Assembly: GCF_021646545.1 (NCBI RefSeq)
Contig: NZ_JAKIRP010000006.1
Coordinates: 124,001 to 188,000, forward strand
Reading direction: 5' to 3'
From: Chitinophaga filiformis
Lineage (GTDB): Bacteria > Bacteroidota > Bacteroidia > Chitinophagales > Chitinophagaceae
DNA length: 64,000 nucleotides
The stretch's first letter is position 1; each line of letters starts with the position of its first letter. The notes below the pieces were generated by a model, which made no database searches, was not told the origin of the DNA, and worked only from the letters and a program-made list of their open reading frames with translations. Of this stretch, positions 1 through 9,617 are shown one piece after another. The translations under genes and the position numbers were made by a program.

Positions 1-551
1 TCACCAGGTATCCTGAAGACGAGCATTACAACGAAAAGTTACTGGCAGATGATTTACAGTTGGAACAGCCGGCAGAAGACAGGCAGCAGGATGAGATGAG
101 ACCCGGCAGACCACAGTATACTGCCAGAAATGCACAAAGGGAAAACTGGTCTGGTTACCGGGGAAAATATGTTCCAGGGAGCCGCTACCAGCCGAACAGA
201 TCGTCTGAACTCCGTCTTATCGCAAACGACAGAGAGGTCAGGGTGACAGCGAATGAGGTCACCCTGCAGGAACGTCAGATCGAAGAAGCAAAACAAGCCC
301 GCATACAGGCCGATAAGGATAGAATACAGGCTGGCCGCGACCGCGCACAGGCAGAGGAAGACCGGCATCGGGCAGAAAGGGACAGGCAACAGGCTATCAA
401 AGATCGTATCCAGGCAGACAGGGACAGGGAGCAGGCGAGACTGGACCGTATACAGGCGGAAAAAGACAGAATGCAGGCAAACCTTGATCGCATACAGGCT
501 GATAAAGACCGGGCAAGAACAGAGGCGGAAAAAAGACGGCGGATACAATAA
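1..551 (+). CDS. 3' end of a protein with an RxQAxxD heptad-repeat tail (5' end outside window)
   Basis: The reading frame is open from the first bases of the window, so only the C-terminal part (about 183 codons) is present; a TTG at 60 is not needed as a start. The visible part has a charged, Arg-rich linker and then about ten tandem 7-residue units of the form R-x-Q-A-x-x-D, ending in a basic tail. Such a repeat, with alternating basic and acidic residues, should form a long charged helix or coiled coil. The same unit fills the middle of the next gene. In Bacteroidota tails like this can follow M56/BlaR1-type membrane peptidases, but no catalytic part is visible here, so that is only a guess. 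Confidence 0.7.
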   Translation, partial: TRYPEDEHYNEKLLADDLQLEQPAEDRQQDEMRPGRPQYTARNAQRENWSGYRGKYVPGSRYQPNRSSELRLIANDREVRVTANEVTLQERQIEEAKQARIQADKDRIQAGRDRAQAEEDRHRAERDRQQAIKDRIQADRDREQARLDRIQAEKDRMQANLDRIQADKDRARTEAEKRRRIQ

Positions 552-805
552 TCCAATTATAACAATTCACACATTTCAAAAGCCGTGTAACAACACGGAT
601 GGCATTGTATTGCCACTACCATTCTAAAAACAGCAATATGACGTAAAAATTTTCGCAGTCCTGCTGCGACAGGACCTTTATTTCCCCGTTCATTCCGGGC
701 TTTCATCCACAAACATACATCATCTTTTTACAGCTACGGCTGTAACTGGATGTCTATTGCCTGCACCCGCCAGGCGTTATTTACAAACTTAAAAATCATC
801 AGAAA

Positions 806-1645
806 ATGAGAACACATTATTTCAAAAGCAACATACTGCTTGCGTTATTCCTTGTACTGACCGTTTCTACAAAAGCACAGCAGACTACCGCTTCATCTGA
901 CACCCGCTATAGTACGAGAGATGAAAGAACCGGCAAGGAACGCATCGTCACAGACCGGGGCGATAAGACCTACCAGCTGGAATTTACTGACGGTAAAATG
1001 ACCTTTCTTTCTGTAAATGGCGTGAGTGTGCCAGAAGAAAAATGGGGCGATTATAAGACCATGATCACCGAAATCCAGGAGCAGATGAAGAAGGATAAGG
1101 AACAGGCAAGACTGGACCGCATACAAGCCGAAAAAGACAGAGAACAGGCCAAACTGGATCGCATACAGGCAGATAAAGACAGAGAGCAGGGTAACAGAGA
1201 CCGCCTGCAGGCGCAGAAGGACCGTGCACAGGCTGACCGCGACCGTATGCAGGCAGAGAAGGACAGGCAGCAGGCTGACCGTGACCGGATAGAAGCAGAG
1301 AAAGACAGGCAGCAGGCTATCAAAGATCGCGCACAGGCAGACAAAGACAGAGAACAGGCTGCGAAAGATCGCGTACAGGCTGAAAAGGACCGCGCACAAG
1401 CAGCTGCTGACAGAAAGATGCTGGCCGACCTGACCGCCGATCTTGTAGGCGATAAACTGATAAATGATGAAGACGACCTGCGTATGCTGACCCTCTCTCC
1501 CACCGAAATGACCGTGAATGGCGTTAAACAATCTGATGCTGTTCACAAAAAGTACCAGGGTAAATACAGCCGCTTTGCCAAAAGTCATTTTTCATACATG
1601 TCTGATAGCTCAGGCAAACGTGTTCAGATACGCAGAGATAACTAG
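806..1645 (+). CDS. Secreted protein with 15 RxQAxxD heptad repeats
   Basis: A 279-residue protein of unknown function. Residues 1-25 form a signal peptide ending at K-A-Q-Q, so it is exported. Residues 30-97 are a small N-terminal region with hydrophobic and glycine positions suggestive of short beta strands. Residues 98-202 are 15 consecutive heptads of R-x-Q-A-x-x-D, a highly charged helix or coiled coil. Residues 203-279 form a C-terminal region with no recognised motif. The start is the ATG at 806, which places the signal peptide at the N-terminus. The shared repeat suggests a partnership with the upstream gene, or local duplication of repeat DNA. A strong hairpin terminator follows. Confidence 0.75.
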   Translation: MRTHYFKSNILLALFLVLTVSTKAQQTTASSDTRYSTRDERTGKERIVTDRGDKTYQLEFTDGKMTFLSVNGVSVPEEKWGDYKTMITEIQEQMKKDKEQARLDRIQAEKDREQAKLDRIQADKDREQGNRDRLQAQKDRAQADRDRMQAEKDRQQADRDRIEAEKDRQQAIKDRAQADKDREQAAKDRVQAEKDRAQAAADRKMLADLTADLVGDKLINDEDDLRMLTLSPTEMTVNGVKQSDAVHKKYQGKYSRFAKSHFSYMSDSSGKRVQIRRDN

Positions 1646-1757
1646 TAGGACCTGCTTATTAGTTAGTTACTTTCCACTATGAGAAAAGCCGTCTCAGTTT
1701 TGAAATGGCCTTCTTTTATCGTGAATCTTCTAAAGCCTTCATCAGGCAATGAATGAA

Positions 1758-1797
1758 AATAGCCTGTATCAAAGGTCTGATACAGGCTATTTTTTTT
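1758..1797. terminator. Bidirectional intrinsic terminator
   Basis: A perfect 13-bp stem (1758-1770 with 1779-1791) with an 8-nt loop is followed by a T run on the + strand. The arms begin with A residues, so it can also act for the convergent gene ending at 1816. Confidence 0.85.
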
Positions 1798-1815
1798 CAT
1801 ATAGTCATTCCTGAT

Positions 1816-4800
1816 TTACTTAATCTCCTTCAACATCTCTGTCACCGCAGCTTCCAGCTGGTCATCCTTACCGGTTAAAGCACTTTCATAGCGCAGTGGT
1901 ACACGGATGTCCGGCTCGAGCTGCGTATTCTCCAACGGACGATCAGCTGTTCTGCCAAACGTCGCTACCATCGGAATACCAAAAACAAGCGTAGGATCTA
2001 TCTGGCGTTCCCACCAAACCGCAGTACCAGTTCCCGGTACCGGCATCCCTATCAGTTTGCCGAGGTTATCCTGTTTGTAGATGAATGGGAAGATATGGGC
2101 ATCGCTGTAATTGCCCTCTCCCATCAGTACACAGCTGGGCCTTGTCCAGCGGGTCTGTGGTTCCCATGCTTTTGTTCTGTGCCCCTGCGGAGCGAAGTTC
2201 ATATATGCTTTTCCTCCCAGGAAATTATACAGGTCATCGTGCAACCATCCACCACCATTGAAACGGGTGTCTACGATCAGCGCCTGTTTCTCTCTGTTCT
2301 TACCCATGACATCATCATACACGGAGCGGAAGCTGGCGTCGTTCATGCCTTGTACATGCACATATCCAACTTTGCCACCACTCAGTTTGTCCACCATGTT
2401 GCGCATGTTGGTAACCCAGCGTTTGTACATCAGGCTACCTTCATCATTACCGGAGATCGGTTTTACAGATTCATCCCAGCGTTTCTGCGTAGCCGGATCA
2501 TAGATGCTTACCAGGATATTGTTGCCTGTTTTACGGTTCAGCAGTGTTGCCCAATCCTGTTGTGCGGTGATCTCCTGTCCGTCTATACGTTCGATGATAT
2601 TACCTTTTTTCAGTTTGCTGAAAGCTTTATCAAAAGGACCGCCTGCTATGACTTCGTCCACTTTCAGACCATTACCGGTGTATGTTTCATCATAGAGTAA
2701 GCCTAATGCCGCGGTGTTATCACCCTCAGCGCGACTCGCGTTGAAGCGGCCACCAGTATGGGATGCGTTCAGCTCTCCCAGCACTTCGCTGAGCAGCTCC
2801 TGGAAGTCGTAGTTGTTACTGATATGCGGCAGGAAACGTGCATAGTTCTTCGCATATGCTTCCCAGTCTATCTTTTTCAGCGTAGCCGGATCATAGAACT
2901 TGTCTTCCACCTGTTTCCAGGCATGTTCATAAATATAGCGGCGCTCTGCTTCCTGGTCCAGCAGGAACTCTGTGCTGATGGTCACCGGTGTGATCTTACC
3001 GGAGGCAGCATCTACTTTCACCACACTACCACGGTTGCTGACGAAGATGGTATTGCCATCTTTGCTCAGCTCAATGCTACCGGGACTACCACCTAATTTG
3101 GCCAGTATCTTCGTCTCTCCTGTTCTCGGTTCTGTCAGCCACAGATCATACCCTTTTTCAAAAGCGGCCATATAGTATACCTTGCTGGCATCATTGTTCA
3201 GCACATAATCGCTGATTGAGGCACTGTTGATGGTCATGCGGATGATCCTGCTGTCCAGGTTGTCGAAGTCCGGATTAAAGGGCTTCTTAGAAGTAGCAGC
3301 GGTATCTTTCTTTGCAGCAGCGGAATCTTTGCCGGCTTTCTTTGCGTTGTCTTCTTTTTCTTTCAGGAGGTTGAACTCATCCTTTGATAGTTTATATCGG
3401 TCATATGCTTCCTGGTCGAAGAATACACCAAAGATATCAACTTCAGTGGCGCCCTGTCTGGCCAGTCCGCGGCGACCATTGCGGTCACTCAGCCAGGTCA
3501 TTACCTTACCGTCTGCCGCCCATTTGTTGCTATTTTCTCCAAAGCCACTCAGCACAGGATAGATCGTCTTTCCTTTACCATCAGCAGCGATGATAGCAGC
3601 ATTGCTCACGTTGAAATAACCCTGATGGTCGTCGGTCACGATCCACTTCCCATCGGGGCTCCAGGCAAACTGCCAGTCGCCGTCGGAGTAGGAGAAGTTA
3701 CGACCTGCAGGCAGCAGCGTGCGGCTCTTTTTAGAAGCGATATTGTACACACGCAATACATTGCGGTCTTCCATGTAGGCTATTTCTTTTCCATCGGGAG
3801 AGAACAGGGGCTGGAACTCCTCAGCTCCGGTAGCAAGTAGTGCTTCTTCCTTCAGGATAGTAGATGCGAAGAAATAAGGCTCTTCCGAACGGGTGATAGA
3901 AGCCTGGTAAATATCCCAGTTGCCATTGCGTTCAGCTGCGTAAACGAGATGCTTCCCGTCGGGCGCCCAGGATACGGACCTTTCCTGCTGGGGCGTGTTG
4001 GTGATACGTTTGGTCATGTTGCCCTCCACACTGGTAACAAAGATCTCACCACGGGCAACGAAGGCCATTTCTTTCCCGTTGGGGCTCATGACAAACTCTG
4101 TCACATTACCGCTTATTGGCAATGGTTTGGCCACTGAAGAACGGCCGTCGTTAAAGATCTGAACAGGCACTTTCTTTGGCTGCTGACCTTCTTTCAGGGT
4201 ATAGATCTCCCCGTTCCAGGTAAAACATAGCAGGTTCTCATCTGATTTAGACAGATGACGTACAGGATGTTTTTCGAAGCGGGTAAGCTGTTGTAATTTA
4301 TTCTTATCAGTCAGGGAGCCTTTAAAAAGGTTCTGGGAGATACCACCTTTCTCACTGAGGTAAAACACCTCGTCATTATCTGCAAATATGGGCTCTCTAT
4401 CTTCTCCTTCATAACCAGACACCTGTTTGTAGGTTTTGGATGGCAGGTCGTATACCCATATATCGCGGGTGACGGCCGACACATGATGTTTACGCCAGGG
4501 ATCTTCATATCCTTTTACGTCCTGGAAAACGATCTGTGTACCTTTCCCGTTATAATGGGCAGACTCGGCCCCGGCTGCGCTGACCAGCATGGAGCGGCCA
4601 CCGGTAACAGGCACATTATAGAGGTTGTCGAACAGACCCGAGCTGAAACGTACGCTGCTGGCAGGCGCATTGCGGGCGCTGCCAAAAAGCACCTGTTTAT
4701 TGTCGGGCGTAAAGTCGTACGGAATATCGGCAGCACTGTTGTAGGTCAGGCGCGCAGGCGTACCACCTGTTGCCGGCATTACAAACACGTCGAAGTTACC

Positions 4801-5055
4801 GTAGCGGTCACTGGCAAAGGCAATGGATTTACCGTCGTGGCTCCATACCGGCATCATGTCCTGTGCCTCATGAATGGTGATCGGAACGGCCACACCACCG
4901 TTGACATCCACCCTGTAGATGTCTCCTTTGTAACCGAAAGCGATGGTCTTTCCATCGGGGGAAATTGCGGGGTATCGCAGCCATAAGGCATTTTCCTGTG
5001 CATAGCCTGTTGTAGCAGCATAGCACATCGTAAGAACGAGTAGTAGTTTTCTCAT
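1816..5055 (-). CDS. Tricorn-like S41 peptidase with WD40-like propeller and PDZ domain
   Basis: A 1079-residue exported protease related to tricorn core / tail-specific peptidases. It has a signal peptide (residues 1-19, ending Y-A-Q), then about 500 residues of PD40/WD40-like propeller repeats (recurrent S-P-D-G-K and W-S-x-D-G-K). A Lys/Ala-rich linker lies near 575-600, then a second short propeller. The S41 region starts at the R-R-Y-I-Y-E-H motif, with a PDZ-like G-x-I-I-x-x-I-D-G-Q segment. The substrate-pocket motif D-x-R-F-N-G-G-G and the N-Y-S-D-A motif (Ser about 984) hold the expected catalytic serine. Length fits the family. Expected role: degradation of peptides in the periplasm. 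Confidence 0.93.
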   Translation of the reverse strand: MRKLLLVLTMCYAATTGYAQENALWLRYPAISPDGKTIAFGYKGDIYRVDVNGGVAVPITIHEAQDMMPVWSHDGKSIAFASDRYGNFDVFVMPATGGTPARLTYNSAADIPYDFTPDNKQVLFGSARNAPASSVRFSSGLFDNLYNVPVTGGRSMLVSAAGAESAHYNGKGTQIVFQDVKGYEDPWRKHHVSAVTRDIWVYDLPSKTYKQVSGYEGEDREPIFADNDEVFYLSEKGGISQNLFKGSLTDKNKLQQLTRFEKHPVRHLSKSDENLLCFTWNGEIYTLKEGQQPKKVPVQIFNDGRSSVAKPLPISGNVTEFVMSPNGKEMAFVARGEIFVTSVEGNMTKRITNTPQQERSVSWAPDGKHLVYAAERNGNWDIYQASITRSEEPYFFASTILKEEALLATGAEEFQPLFSPDGKEIAYMEDRNVLRVYNIASKKSRTLLPAGRNFSYSDGDWQFAWSPDGKWIVTDDHQGYFNVSNAAIIAADGKGKTIYPVLSGFGENSNKWAADGKVMTWLSDRNGRRGLARQGATEVDIFGVFFDQEAYDRYKLSKDEFNLLKEKEDNAKKAGKDSAAAKKDTAATSKKPFNPDFDNLDSRIIRMTINSASISDYVLNNDASKVYYMAAFEKGYDLWLTEPRTGETKILAKLGGSPGSIELSKDGNTIFVSNRGSVVKVDAASGKITPVTISTEFLLDQEAERRYIYEHAWKQVEDKFYDPATLKKIDWEAYAKNYARFLPHISNNYDFQELLSEVLGELNASHTGGRFNASRAEGDNTAALGLLYDETYTGNGLKVDEVIAGGPFDKAFSKLKKGNIIERIDGQEITAQQDWATLLNRKTGNNILVSIYDPATQKRWDESVKPISGNDEGSLMYKRWVTNMRNMVDKLSGGKVGYVHVQGMNDASFRSVYDDVMGKNREKQALIVDTRFNGGGWLHDDLYNFLGGKAYMNFAPQGHRTKAWEPQTRWTRPSCVLMGEGNYSDAHIFPFIYKQDNLGKLIGMPVPGTGTAVWWERQIDPTLVFGIPMVATFGRTADRPLENTQLEPDIRVPLRYESALTGKDDQLEAAVTEMLKEIK

Positions 5056-5160
5056 AAATAAAGGCGGCTGTTAAATTCACTATCCAAGATAGTAAATGCA
5101 ATAACGTCTTTATTTCTGAAATGATAAGTGGCGTTCTTTGCTGATGGCGCTTCCCTGCTA

Positions 5161-6597
5161 TCAGCTATTCCGCAGTTTACTATGCTTGCGGCCATATCCG
5201 AAGTAGATAGCAAAACCAATGAGCAGCCAGACAATGAGCCTTATCCAAGTGTCGAGCGGTAAGGAGAACATCATCAGCAGGCAGGTCAGGATGCCGAGTA
5301 TAGGTACCACCGGCACAAACGGTGTCTTAAATGCCCTTGGGATATCCGGTTGTTTCACACGCAGGATGATGACACCCAGACAGACCATTACAAAGGCCAG
5401 CAGGGTACCAATGCTGGTCATCTCTCCCACTACATGAATAGGTACCAGTCCGGCGAAAAGGCTGATGAAGATACAGAGAACGATATTTGACTTATAAGGA
5501 GTGGCAAAGCGCGGATGTAAGACAGAGAATACGGATGGCAGCAAACCATCTTTACTCATGGAATAGAACACCCTTGACTGCCCCAGCAGGTCCACCAGTA
5601 TCACAGAGGTATACCCTATCAGAATAGCTGCAATCACGGCCAGGAACAACCACTCATATGGCGTATGTGCGATGGCTACTGCCACAGGCGCCGCATTGTC
5701 TTTGAACTCGGTATAATGCGCCAGGCCTGTCATGACATAACCAAACAACACGAAAAGAATAGTACATACGATCAGGGAACCCAGGATGCCCACGGGCATA
5801 TTCTTTTTAGGATTCTTTGTTTCCTGTGCCATAGTAGCAACGATATCAAAGCCAATGAACACGAAAAATACCACCCCGGCACCCCGCAGGATACCGCTTA
5901 CGCCAAAATGCCCGAATTCGCCTGTATTCTCCGGAATAAAGGGCTTATAGTTCTCCGGGTTGATATAATGCCAGCCGAGGGCAATAAAGATCAATACTAC
6001 GCTGATCTTCAACGCTACTACGATGGCATTGAACAATGCGGAACCTTTTGTACCGAAGATGATAATCGAAGTTATAAAGACAATGATCAACACTGCAGGC
6101 AGGTTAATATAACCATGTATCTGTGAACCATCTGCCAGTTTGATCAGCTCAAATGGAGAGGCAACCAGTTGCGCAGGCAGGTGAATATTGAACTTATCGA
6201 GGAAGGTAACGAGGTACTTAGACCAGCTGATACCCACGGTAGCAGCACCTACGGAGTATTCCAGCACCAGGTCCCAGCCGATGATCCAGGCAAAGAATTC
6301 ACCCAGCGTAGCATAAGCGTACGTATAAGCACTACCGGCAACGGGCACCATAGAGGCCATTTCTGCATAACAGAGTGCACTGAAGGCACAACCAACGGCT
6401 GCAAGAATGAATGACAGTATAACGGCAGGGCCGGTATTATTGGCGGCGGCAATGCCTGTCAGGGAGAAAAGACCGGCGCCTATGATCACGCCGATGCCTA
6501 TAGCAATAAGATTGATACCCCCGAGATTACGTCTTAATGTGTTGGCCCCACTCTGAGCAGCCTCCTGCTGAAGACTTTCAATTGATTTTTTTAACAC
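5161..6597 (-). CDS. APC-family amino acid permease (12 TM)
   Basis: A 478-residue inner-membrane transporter of the amino acid-polyamine-organocation superfamily, CAT/YfnA-like. The first membrane helix carries the typical G-x-G-V-I-I-G-A-G-L-F motif. Then come G-P-A-V-I-L-S-F, the Y-A-E-M segment, and F-V-F-I-G-F-D in mid-protein, with about 12 hydrophobic segments in all and full family length. No ATG is available near the N-terminus: the start is a GTG at 6597, with an in-frame TAG 15 codons before it, so the start is well bounded. Substrate cannot be fixed, although cationic or neutral amino acids are usual. It stands alone, 105 bp from the S41 protease, and could supply amino acids freed by it. 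Confidence 0.92.
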   Translation of the reverse strand: MLKKSIESLQQEAAQSGANTLRRNLGGINLIAIGIGVIIGAGLFSLTGIAAANNTGPAVILSFILAAVGCAFSALCYAEMASMVPVAGSAYTYAYATLGEFFAWIIGWDLVLEYSVGAATVGISWSKYLVTFLDKFNIHLPAQLVASPFELIKLADGSQIHGYINLPAVLIIVFITSIIIFGTKGSALFNAIVVALKISVVLIFIALGWHYINPENYKPFIPENTGEFGHFGVSGILRGAGVVFFVFIGFDIVATMAQETKNPKKNMPVGILGSLIVCTILFVLFGYVMTGLAHYTEFKDNAAPVAVAIAHTPYEWLFLAVIAAILIGYTSVILVDLLGQSRVFYSMSKDGLLPSVFSVLHPRFATPYKSNIVLCIFISLFAGLVPIHVVGEMTSIGTLLAFVMVCLGVIILRVKQPDIPRAFKTPFVPVVPILGILTCLLMMFSLPLDTWIRLIVWLLIGFAIYFGYGRKHSKLRNS

Positions 6598-7246
6598 AGG
6601 TAAAGTTGGTTTGGCTGCAAAGGTAAGTCTCTTCGCATTACCCTACAAAATTAATAGGATTTCTATTTTCTCCGACCGGTGTGGAACTATTTTACTTCTG
6701 TTAACATCTCATTAACGAGAACAATCATCCTCTTTTATAACTTAGACTATATATTTCATAGGTATAGGGATATCAGACAGCTGCTCTTTATAGGGCGGCT
6801 TATTTTTTAGATATACTTTTAGCGTGGTTTTATCACGTATTTATAGCCGAAAAATGACTGTGCCAGCTCGGATATAACCGACAGAATGCCCACCGGGCTT
6901 GAGATCAGCAAAATTACCAGTAACAGTGACGATATGTAAGGTGTCTTTACGGCGCGTACGTGCGAGTGAGTGTTATACATTCAATTTCCCGGAAGCGGAA
7001 TAATGGGCGTGATGAGGTGATTGAAGAAGTAACCGTTAAAGGTGCAGGTTTGTATTGCGTGTTGTGCGGAGAAGTGCATGGGGTAATAACGGAAGTTTAT
7101 TAAAACGAATCCCGCCCGCCCACAATTGAACATCCCTGTTCCAAAAACGAACACTTTATTAATTATCATCAATTATAAACCATAACCCATCACTGCAATA
7201 CAATACTGGCATTACCTTGGTATCTTAACCCTGCAAAATCGCGTTC
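6598..7246. other. Gene-poor intergenic stretch
   Basis: About 650 bases between the permease and the FtsX-type gene. Apart from the small minus-strand frame at 6819-6980, no coding signal was recognised. The DNA is AT-rich near 6700-6830. Confidence 0.5.
6819..6980 (-). CDS. Possible 53-aa membrane microprotein
   Basis: A complete frame (ATG at 6980, TAA at 6819-6821) encodes 53 residues: a short polar start, a strongly hydrophobic run (about residues 15-40, rich in L, V, I, S) and a basic tail ending K-P-R. It could be a one-helix membrane protein. There is no homology evidence and the Shine-Dalgarno signal is weak (GGGAAA upstream), so it may be chance. Confidence 0.3.
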   Translation of the reverse strand: MYNTHSHVRAVKTPYISSLLLVILLISSPVGILSVISELAQSFFGYKYVIKPR

Positions 7247-9595
7247 ATGCTTCAGCATTACTTAAAGATCACTTCCAGAAGTTTTGTAAAAAACAAACTC
7301 GCCGCATTGATCAACATCTGCGGACTGGCTATAGGCTTGACTGCAGGTATTATAATCATTCTGCTCATCAGGGATGAACTGAAATATGACCGGTTTCATA
7401 AGCATCTTGACAATATCTATGCGCTGATGGTGAACGGGCGACAGGAAGGCCGCATCACTACAGGTGGTTCCACACCTTCACCACTGACAACGGCTATACG
7501 TAACAGTGTGCCAGAAGTAAAATACGTGGCCCGTTACAGCGGTACTTCACAACAACTGCTTACTTACGGCAACAAAGGTATCTATGAGCATGGCATCTAC
7601 ATGGACCCTGATATGCTGAACATCATGAGTTTCCCTGCTGTACAGGGCAATCCGGTTGCCGCTTTGGGAGATGTGAGTTCCATTGTGCTCAGCGCTGCTA
7701 CTGCCAGGAAATTGTTTGGAGACGAAGACCCTATCGGAAAGATCATCCGGCATAATAACCAGCACGACCTGAAAGTAAGCGCGGTGATACAGGATGTACC
7801 GGAGAACAGTACGTTGAAATTTGGAGTAGCCCTGCCCTTCCGTATCATGGAACAGGAAAATAAAGAGATGCTCAGCAAATGGGACAACTATGTGCTTGGC
7901 ACCTTCGTTGAACTGAAGCCTGGCGCCGACCTTACTGCTGTCAATAAGAAAATAAACGCCTTATTCCCCGAACCTCCGAAAGACGTTCTTACCGGTGTAT
8001 TTGTCCATCCTTTCAAAGACATGCACCTGTATAGTAGTTTTAAAAATGGCAAGCCAAACGGCGGCAGGATAGAAGTCATATTGTTACTCACGATCATCGG
8101 CATAGCTGTTTTGCTGATCGCCTGTATCAACTTTATGAACCTGTCCACCGCCCGTTCTGCTACCCGTTCCCGTGAAGTAGGTGTAAGAAAGACGCTGGGC
8201 GCCACAAAAAAGCAGGTCATTGTCCAGTTCCTGGGAGAAGCGCTGACAATGAGCGTCATGGCACTGATTATTGCTGTTATACTGACAATACTGTTATTAC
8301 CATCTGTCAGCTATTTCACAGAAAAGAACATTACAGCCAGCCTGTCCGACTGGCAGCTATGGCTCGCCGTGACTGGCATGACCCTTATCACCGGATTGAT
8401 CGCGGGCAGCTACCCTGCTTTCTTCATGAGCGCCTTCCAACCGGTACGTGTATTGAAGGGCGTGATCATGAACAAAAAGAGCAGCAGCTTATTGCGTAAA
8501 GGACTGGTGACGTTCCAGTTCATTATTTCCATTTTCCTGATCATTACTACGATCGTTGTGTACCGCCAACAGATATACATCGAGCAGCGCCCTATTGGAT
8601 ATGAGCAGACCAATCTCATAGAGATCCCGGCCAGAGGTGAGATGGGTACCAAGTTCCGGGTCCTGAAAAATGACCTTGTACAGGTGCCGGGCATTGTAGC
8701 GGTATCTGCTGGTACTGACGACCTGGTACGCTACGGCGGTTCTACGGATGGCATCAACTGGCCCGGTAAAACGGCTGATCAGCACTATAACTTTTTTGTT
8801 TCCAATGTGGAATATGACTGGGTGAAAACAGCAGGCTTAAAGCTGATTGAAGGAAGGGATTTTGAGGCCTCTTTTGGCACCGATTCCACCGGATGTATAC
8901 TCAACCAGGCCGCCGTACGGAAAATGGGCCTTAAAGCGCCCGTTGTGGGCACTAAGCTGGGCGATAAGACCGTTGTGGGAGTAGTGGCTGATTTTTCCTT
9001 TAATGATGCCTTTGATGTACCTGAACCATTGATCGTCTTCCTGCAGCCGGGGGCTATGAACTACTTCTTTGTGCGCCTGTCGAATGATGCTGACTGGCAG
9101 AAAAGACTCGCGCAGATAGAACAGGTTGTCAAAAAGCATAACCCTGACTATCCCTTTGAGTTTCATTTTACCAAAGATCTTTACCAGCAGAAATTTAAGG
9201 GCATCCGCTCTACCGGCCAGATGGTAACCCTAACAGGTATCCTGGCCATCTTCATCTCCTGTATGGGACTGTTTGGACTTTCTGCATTCCTGGCAGAACG
9301 GCGTAATAAAGAGATAGGCATCCGCAAGGTATTTGGCGCCAACGTTACAAAGATCTGGCTGATGCTGTCGCAGGATTTTCTGAAACCTGTTCTGATCGCA
9401 TTCCTCATAGCAGCCCCGCTGGCAGGCTGGGCTATGCACTTACTGCTTCATTCCTTCGATTATCACATCAACCTTTCCTGGTGGATCTTTGCACTGGCAG
9501 GCGTGATGGCCTTACTGGTGGCGCTTTTTACCGTCAGCTACCAGGGTATAAAAGCGGCGTTGACCAATCCTGTAGACAGTTTGCGGGCGGAATAG
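7247..9595 (+). CDS. ABC transporter permease, MacB/FtsX type
   Basis: A 782-residue inner-membrane permease of the large Bacteroidota FtsX/MacB group. It has an N-terminal helix (residues 20-42), a MacB-type periplasmic domain (about 45-270), then an FtsX-type three-helix block that includes A-C-I-N-F-M-N-L and R-x-R-E-V-G-V-R-K-T-L-G-A. A second periplasmic domain and a second FtsX block (R-R-N-K-E-I-G-I-R-K-V-F-G-A) follow, ending in N-P-V-D-S-L-R. Both coupling motifs are intact. No ATPase gene is adjacent, so it must use one encoded elsewhere. Family members move lipids, peptides or drugs, or act mechanically. Gene 9618 follows after 22 bp and may be cotranscribed. Confidence 0.93.
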   Translation: MLQHYLKITSRSFVKNKLAALINICGLAIGLTAGIIIILLIRDELKYDRFHKHLDNIYALMVNGRQEGRITTGGSTPSPLTTAIRNSVPEVKYVARYSGTSQQLLTYGNKGIYEHGIYMDPDMLNIMSFPAVQGNPVAALGDVSSIVLSAATARKLFGDEDPIGKIIRHNNQHDLKVSAVIQDVPENSTLKFGVALPFRIMEQENKEMLSKWDNYVLGTFVELKPGADLTAVNKKINALFPEPPKDVLTGVFVHPFKDMHLYSSFKNGKPNGGRIEVILLLTIIGIAVLLIACINFMNLSTARSATRSREVGVRKTLGATKKQVIVQFLGEALTMSVMALIIAVILTILLLPSVSYFTEKNITASLSDWQLWLAVTGMTLITGLIAGSYPAFFMSAFQPVRVLKGVIMNKKSSSLLRKGLVTFQFIISIFLIITTIVVYRQQIYIEQRPIGYEQTNLIEIPARGEMGTKFRVLKNDLVQVPGIVAVSAGTDDLVRYGGSTDGINWPGKTADQHYNFFVSNVEYDWVKTAGLKLIEGRDFEASFGTDSTGCILNQAAVRKMGLKAPVVGTKLGDKTVVGVVADFSFNDAFDVPEPLIVFLQPGAMNYFFVRLSNDADWQKRLAQIEQVVKKHNPDYPFEFHFTKDLYQQKFKGIRSTGQMVTLTGILAIFISCMGLFGLSAFLAERRNKEIGIRKVFGANVTKIWLMLSQDFLKPVLIAFLIAAPLAGWAMHLLLHSFDYHINLSWWIFALAGVMALLVALFTVSYQGIKAALTNPVDSLRAE

Positions 9596-9617
9596 CGTTT
9601 TTCTCTACCTTAGATAC

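Noticed and set aside
275..1588. Long minus-strand frames opposite the heptad-repeat genes
   Set aside because: They are by-products of the repeated codons; their translations are low-complexity Ser/Cys/Leu repeats without start context.
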